A DNA stretch of 64,000 nt. Origin: Strigamia acuminata. Its lineage: Eukaryota; Arthropoda; Chilopoda; Geophilomorpha; Linotaeniidae. Position 1 is the stretch's first letter. The number at the start of each line of letters is the position of its first letter. The notes under the pieces are model-generated. The model saw only the letters and a program-made list of their open reading frames with translations, did not search any database and was not told where the DNA came from. Positions 58,011 to 64,000 of the stretch are shown here, piece by piece. Position numbers and translations under genes: made by a program. Location: the NCBI GenBank assembly GCA_949358305.1, contig OX442314.1:18035060-18099059 (forward strand), in the 5' to 3' direction.

Positions 58011-58499
58011 ATTTAGATTTTAAGAACTAGGTGATTTCCCGGACTCTGACAGCGAGGAAAATGTGTTAATAAGTAATAAATATTCTATTTGTCATGAAAT
58101 CTCAAGATAAATAGAATACTTATTAACAGTTCAAAACGCATATTTTGAAATTGAAATGTTTTGTTTATGCTCGTTTATTGGAACAAAAGGTTTTCCCTGT
58201 TTTTATTTTCGGCACAAACCAGAGATCCTGCGATTAAAATGCGGAAACGGCAGCGAAAAGAAGGGAAAAGAATCTACTTGCTGCGTTTCACCGCACGATT
58301 TCCACAAACTGCCAAAACTTCACCACCCGAGTTTGATGCCGAACGGTAACGTCGAGACACCTACCGCCATGTTCCTCAAATTAATTCGTTCGTGTTGGAT
58401 TAATTTTCCAAAAAAGTTGCACCAAACAAGAAAAAGTAAACAAACAAAAATTTAATTGGCGATTATTTTCATGATTAGTAAAAATGACAAGTTTTACAC
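58011..58499. other. Unassigned sequence before the transporter stop
   Basis: Includes a hairpin formed by TGTTAATAAGTAATAAATATTC and a near-complement at 58100-58125. Two overlapping plus-strand frames (58156-58455, 58161-58349) are more GC-rich than the flanks but match nothing known. The part from 58440 onward is shared with the 3' flank of RpL22. Confidence 0.35.
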
Positions 58500-60462
58500 T
58501 TAAAATCTAGTTGTTGCATTCATGGAATTATTTTTTTCACTCTCATTTGACATTTTTCTTTCTGTTTCAAGTTGTATCTGAGGTGAATTTTTACTGTGGC
58601 TTATTCCATAAAAAAAATAGATCAGCATTCCTGAAAGTAAAGGAAATTAATTTGTTTACAATACGGTTTAGCCAGATTTGTGCATTTACGTTACCTATAA
58701 CCATCCAAACTGCAAACCGAATCCACGCGTAGATATCTAAACTGGAAAGAAGGAAAATGTTGCAAAAAATGCTGAGTGCCGGAATAACTGGTACCCACGG
58801 GACCTTGAATAAATTTAATTCATATTTAATTACTTAAACGAAAACTTTATCGAGTATAATTTCTTACCCTAAAAGAAAGTTTCGCGTTACTCTGTTGGTA
58901 AATGAACAGAATTCCAAAACTTCCCAAAATTCCAACAAAAAATATGATAATAAGCAAGATGGGCCACCAAGATGCTTTTCCAATTTGTACGGAAGCGAAC
59001 TGCAGCACACAACACAATCCTGCAAACATTAAAATCAGGAAAAGAGTGGCCATCGTCGGCACGGTCCCGGCCGAGAAACGATCGAAGATTTTTATTTTGA
59101 AGAAAATTGACGGTTTGAGGCGTCCTCCACAATCTGTAATCTTTACAGAAAAGTTTTATTTGTAACTCACATTTTAATTTTATATTAATCTTACTTCAGG
59201 ATTTGGTTGCGGCCTGTACCTTAATACAATGACGCTAGCACTAACCAATGTATAAGCCATTAGTGTGCCGATTGACATGAAATCTACCAATTTATCCATA
59301 CTGAAAAGCAAGGCAATCGTGGCAGTCAATATGGTGCACGTAATTAATGTGAAAATCGGTGTCTTGGTTTTTGGATGCACGTAAGCTAGAAATTCAAAAA
59401 GTAATCCATCGGAAGCCATGGCATAGACAACTCGGGGTAATGAAAAGAGACTTCCGAACATGCTCGTAGTCATGCCTACTAAAGCACCGACAGAAACTAC
59501 GTAGTAAACCCAGGTTGATCCAACACCTGAAAAGGCGTCGGGAAATGCTGATGCAGGATTGATGTGATCGTACCGGACCAGAAGAGTTAAGATGACGGAC
59601 ATGGCGATGTAAGCGGTTGTTGTTATAAACATCGCTGCAAACGTGGCGATGGGAATGGACCGGGATGGAGTTTTGGCTTCTTCGCCGCTCGTTGCTATGC
59701 AGTCAAAACCAACAAATGCAAAGAAACACTTGGCTGCACCTTGAATCACTCCCCAGAATCCGAATGCAAAAAACCCATTCGGTGCTTCTGACCAATTTTT
59801 CCCGTTTGCATAATAGATGCCAGCTCCAACGACGAATACAATTATCACTAAATTACCAGCTGTTAAGAATGTGTTCACATTGGTGGAACTTTTAACTCCC
59901 ACCACTAAGAATATGCATATAAGAACACATATGCCGACTGCGACAAAGTCGGGAGTTTCTCCGAAAAATGAAACGTGGAGGTTGCCCACGTACTTCGCGG
60001 TCCCATTTGCAATGGTTCCTTTTAACAGACCGTCCAAATAACCACTCCATCCACGGGCTACACTAGCAGCTCCAATCATCTGCTCCAACACAACATCCCA
60101 TCCGACGATGAAAGCCCAAACTTCACCTAATGTTACGTACGTGTACACGTAAGCCGATCCAGCTTTTGGCACGCGTGCACCAAATTCGGCGTAACAAACA
60201 GCCGACAATAAACTGGTGATCCCTGCAATTAGGTAAGATAAAACAACACTGGGTCCGGATACAGTTTTGGCCACTTCTCCTGTTAGCACGTAGATGCCTG
60301 CGCCTATCATGTGACCAATACCTAATTTTAAAAAAAGTTTTGTTTACATTTAAACAAAATGAAGTGATCTGAATTTATACGCTACCTAACAGGCAGATGT
60401 CCAGAGTGGTCAAGCATCTGTTTAAAGGTGTGGAAAGGACATCACTGCCAATGATTTTTCTT
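58500..60462 (-). CDS. Cationic amino acid transporter (SLC7A4-like)
   Basis: Minus-strand exons: about 60462-60386, 60321-59195, 59140-58868, 58803-58695, 58630-58500; all junctions are GT-AG and in frame, with the stop at 58500. An APC-superfamily membrane protein: the seen part gives about 570 residues with many hydrophobic segments. Signature pieces are [58 protein letters not shown] and [14 protein letters not shown]. The C-terminal transmembrane pair ends in [11 protein letters not shown]. It is closest to SLC7A4/CAT-type carriers for lysine, arginine and ornithine; SLC7A4's own transport activity is debated. The first coding exon(s) upstream of 60462 were not found. A copy of the last exon lies downstream of RpL22. 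Confidence 0.9.
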
Positions 60463-62442
60463 CTGCTTAATTTACTTATTGTATTTTTCAGACAATGGCA
60501 AGTCTCAGTGTTTTCAGGTGGGATAACCATTAAAGTTTTATCATGGTTCGACGAACCTGTAAAAATTGTTGAACAATATAAGTCACGTTACAATAATAAA
60601 CTTGATGTTATGTAAACAAATGGGAACTCTAGAGTTTCTATCAAAAATATGCAATCCAAACAGATCTGTTTGGATTGTATTTTATTTTTTAGTTACCCGA
60701 CTAATGACTGTCCATTGGGCAAAAAAATTAATTTATTTGGCTAATTCAAACAACAACAACTAAAAGCTTTCTTTTATTTATAGAAATTTTTTTTAAAAAA
60801 ATAATAGGGTCAACTGTAAATTTTTCATTTCGAAACTTCTTGGTATGGTCTTAAAATTTCTCCAGGAAAAAATTTAAGTATTTTGCAATCATATACCTCA
60901 GTATCGGTTCACAGTGTAAGAACGGAGTAATAAAATAATGCGTAATAAATTACAAACAAAACAGTCAAGTTTAGTGTATAATTATTAGCAAACCTATATT
61001 TTGGTTTATATTCACAATCATAGCCAGGTTAAAAATGCGAAATTAAAAAATATCAGCATTTTGCCATTCTCCCATTCTGTCATTAGGAAAAAAATGCAAA
61101 GAAATGCAAACCGCATTACATTTTTTTTATGTTAAGTCGTAACAACTATATAATCTAAGTTAAATTCTTAACTTACCATTCCCAGCATTGACAGAAGGTT
61201 GTCTTTTCTGATTTGTTACAACAAACACATGCAAATGAGACCAGTTGAGACTAGCCAACTCACGAAACCATGACAATCATTAAAATCTTGCTTCACTATT
61301 GGTTTTCCCTGATAGACTCAAAATTATTAATTAATGTGTGTGAAAAATAAATAACAATAAGTTTCCAGACGTTTAATTGTATTTATTTATATAGATAACA
61401 TTATAAATAAAGAAATAATTTTTTTTTTAGATTTACACGAGTTTTACACACAAAATATATTATTTACACGTGAATTGAGTAAAATCACAAAAAGTACGTC
61501 ACCATCGCAACAAAGACTAAAGATTAAGTAAATTTGCATAATATTTTTGTATATTTTTAAATCATTTAATAGTTATTTGAAAGAATTAAATTATTCAGCT
61601 TTAAAAAACACAAAATAAAATAATAAAAAATTAAGTGTTATACATTCCATTATAATCGGCACTTCGAGAAACATTAAACAAAATTTTTTTATCATATACA
61701 TTTCCTTTTCTTAACTTGAAGGTATTTTTTTAAAAGGAGTTTCGTAAGAAGTCCCTTATTAACACTACATAATTCATACCGGAAAAAATTAAAACAATAA
61801 TTTTTAAAATAATTTCTTCCGGTGTGTAAAAACTTTTCTTTTTTCCCGCAAAACCATTTGCACTTTAACGATTTCCTTCACCTCAATTGACATTTTTTTT
61901 CCATTAGCACTTTTGCCATTACCAAATTAATGCCGGTACAATTTTTAAATTTTGTTTCTAGTATAGGTAATGTGTTATTATCCATTTTATTCCTCCCGAT
62001 GTTTATCCCGCCCTCCCTTTGGTTATTATTTTTTTTCATCGTCATCTTGTTTGGAAACTGGCTGTTGATGATGACACATTGAAGTGTCACCTTGAACTAC
62101 GTAGTAGCGCATAAAATTGATACCCTAAGATTTTCTTTGTTGTGTCTGATTCCATCAAGAAAGTAAGCCAGCAGACCTCAAAATAAAAACGATTTAGAGA
62201 AAACTGAAATTAAACTTAATACCAGTTACATAGTCTACGAACCAACAACCAATCTATGGTGGTCCAAACTCTATAACGTAACCAAGTCATGTGATACAAT
62301 CCAAGCGTGTCATAAGAGCAAGATAGGAAAATACGTTCACAAGTCAGTTAGGTAAGAGGTTTTAATGGTACCAGAAAGCGAGAAAATATTGGTAGAATAT
62401 TTAACAATACATCTTAAATCTTAAAATTCTTGAAATTCATGT
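60463..62442. other. Transporter upstream region and unassigned DNA
   Basis: Should hold the missing transporter 5' exon(s) and promoter, but I could not place them. A minus-strand donor-like site near 61195 (ATG followed by GTAAGTTAAG) may mark one exon. The 61195-61925 part is duplicated at the window end. Confidence 0.4.
61195..61925. repeat. Duplicated unit, copy 1
   Basis: Shares many blocks in order with 63235-63960: TTTCTGATTTGT, TAGCCAACTCA, AATGTGTGTGAAAA, GTATTTATTTATATAG, GGAGTTTCGTAAGAAGTCCC, TTTGCACTTTAA and CATTAGCAC. The units lie about 2.04 kb apart in the same orientation. Confidence 0.8.
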
Positions 62443-62535
62443 AATCTTATATCGGACATCGGAGTTTTCCAAAAGGTATTCAAAAACTTGGAAGCTAAAA
62501 TGTGCACGAAATCTGATGTACCGGTTCCTAGGCGT
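62443..62535 (+). pseudogene. RpL22 genomic fragment
   Basis: Matches RpL22 around 37792-37885: the end of exon 3 (ATCGGACATCG..GTTTTCCAAAAG), the following intron including GTATTCAAA, and the acceptor region. Because intron sequence is kept, it is a DNA-level duplicate and not a processed retrocopy. Confidence 0.75.
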
Positions 62536-62622
62536 ACGGACTCTCTAGATTTGCCTGAAGAAAATGTTTGATAAAATGGGCTGGTGGGCTGGATCACGCA
62601 GTGATTCGGATAGGCAGGTGTG

Positions 62623-62914
62623 GTCAGAATAATATGGTCAGGATAATGTTATCGAAATAGAGGAAGCAATATTTAGAAAGAGTTTCAGTTATGGGACACA
62701 GGTGGAAGCCGATTTTAATGGTATAAAGTGAAGTAGTTTTTGGTGGACGGATGCATAAGTTAATTAGAGCCACTCTATTGGAAATAATGATTATTGCAAG
62801 TTCTAGGTGGCTCAGTTTCTTGTAGAAGAAAATTTGTGAGTTGATCTTACTGGTCAGTTTTGATATATTCAATTTGAAAGTAAGGTTTGGGTCAAAGATG
62901 ACTGATGACTCCAT
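62623..62914 (-). pseudogene. LINE reverse-transcriptase fragment
   Basis: An open minus-strand frame of 96 codons contains VIFDPNLTFKLNISKLTSKI and then a KLSHLELA-like stretch. This is the pattern near the C-terminus of CR1/L2/Jockey-type reverse transcriptases. It lacks the catalytic region. Confidence 0.5.
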
Positions 62915-63234
62915 GGATATTTATCAGTTGCTCAGAATTATTCGGGTGTTGGGAAAACGTGATTGATTGAGTTTTTTCAGTGTTTGCACATTGTGCGTCA
63001 TTAAGCTATGGATTTTTTGATGACTACCTTTGGACTGAGTCACCGCAACTTTTTATTTTTATTTTTAGAAATTATCCTTACCGTCACCGAGCTCGATACA
63101 AACCTATAGAAATCGTTCAGATTGATTCGGTAGTCAGTAGATAGTAGTCACGTCAGTTAAACAGTTTAGCCGCAATAAATAATAATTTAAGTTAGTTCTT
63201 GACAGAGATTTCCCATCTTCTTATCGCGATTAAA
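62915..63234. other. Unassigned DNA
   Basis: No exon, RNA gene or bounded repeat recognised between the LINE fragment and the second duplicated unit. Confidence 0.4.
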
Positions 63235-63975
63235 GATTCATTTTTCTGATTTGTAACAACTAGGTGATGCTAGCCAACTCATAGAATCATTGCAAACATT
63301 AAAATCTTTCTTTACTAACTCTAATTCTAACAGATTCAAAACTATTTTTTAATGTGTGTGAAAAGAAATAAGAATAATTTACAAGACATTTAATAGTATT
63401 TATTTATATAGTTGTAGTTGTCATTATATAAAGAAAATAAAATATAGTTTCTTGGGTTTGACACACATTTTACACAAAAATAAAATATATTTTCTTGGGG
63501 TTAATACACATTTTACACAAATAATAAATTATTGATGTATTTGAATTTAGTAAAATCACAAAAAATACATCACAAGCACAACAAATAATAAACGATAAAC
63601 AAATTTCCAGTATCGGTATATTTGTAAATATTTTTGAATCATTTACAGCATTTGAATATTACAATTTCAGCTTAAAAACACAAAAATAAATAATAAAATA
63701 TTACATAACAGGCACTTTGCGAAACATTTAAAACACACCAATTTATAACCGACACTTATAAATTTTCTAACCTTTACTTATGTGTGTTTTTTAATGGAGT
63801 TTCGTAAGAAGTCCCTATTAATACTAATAACTTAATTTCTTCCCGTATGAATTATGTAAAAACTATTCTCTCTTTCCCGCAAAAGCATTTGCACTTTAAT
63901 GATTTCCTTCATCTCAATTGACATTTTTTTCCATTAGCACCTTCGTCATTGCCAATTTACTAATAAAATTTCTAA
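63235..63975. repeat. Duplicated unit, copy 2
   Basis: Second copy of 61195-61925, diverged by substitutions and short indels. The minus strand of both copies keeps a short frame with KVLMEK near its end, so the unit may include the 3' end of an unrecognised gene. It runs to the window edge. Confidence 0.75.
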
Positions 63976-64000
63976 ATTTTCTTTTAAGTACACATGTAGG

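Noticed and set aside
58887-59165. Alternative frames at the transporter's third exon
   Set aside because: The exon read in the splice-compatible frame gives the expected C-terminal membrane segments.

Overview
The window is animal nuclear DNA. It is AT-rich, with split genes whose introns are mostly about 50-150 bp, no operons, and many transposable elements. AP-2 mu, ribosomal protein L22, CEP104 and DFF45 are recognisable. The AP-2 mu wording looks arthropod-like, so an arthropod, possibly a crustacean, is my best guess; no species can be named from sequence alone.

Layout. Positions 1-27,986 hold no protein gene I can support. They are AT-rich DNA carrying short inverted-repeat elements (1127, 6026, 8520, 25573, 25692), a gag-protease-only LTR retrotransposon with identical LTRs (10579-13518), and a 1.0-kb almost perfect palindrome with tRNA-like promoter boxes in each arm (21140-22158). 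Positions 28,000-38,031 are a compact gene cluster: CEP104, DFF45/ICAD-like and AP-2 mu on the minus strand, and RpL22 divergent from AP-2 mu on the plus strand. Every assembled reading frame in the cluster is a whole number of codons. Downstream of RpL22 a copied piece of a cationic amino acid transporter gene has received an 8-bp-TSD transposon, which itself received a hAT-like fold-back element (38032-39690). A small TATA-driven zinc-ribbon gene follows at about 40.2 kb.

Positions 41,335-56,446 are the most interesting part. A leucine-rich-repeat gene on the minus strand has been broken twice: by an intact Ty3/gypsy-type retrotransposon (41516-46282, identical LTRs, 5-bp TSD) and by an 8.97-kb element (46911-55878). 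The latter has about 250-bp terminal inverted repeats built from short units around a TGTCGACA core, and a 10-11 bp target duplication. Removing both insertions and one copy of each duplication leaves one uninterrupted frame of 454 codons. The 8.97-kb element shows no transposase. It carries truncated pieces of at least six host genes: CENP-H-like, UBA6-like, cytospin (with a frameshift), an FBH1-type helicase, NAA10 and TRRAP. It behaves like a gene-fragment-capturing (Pack-type) fold-back transposon.

Positions 56.4-64 kb hold a hAT-type miniature element, LINE relics, a cationic amino acid transporter gene (SLC7A4-like, minus strand, 58500-60462), a genomic fragment of RpL22, and a tandem duplication of about 0.7 kb running to the window edge. 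RpL22 and the transporter gene have each left a fragment near the other, which points to local duplication.
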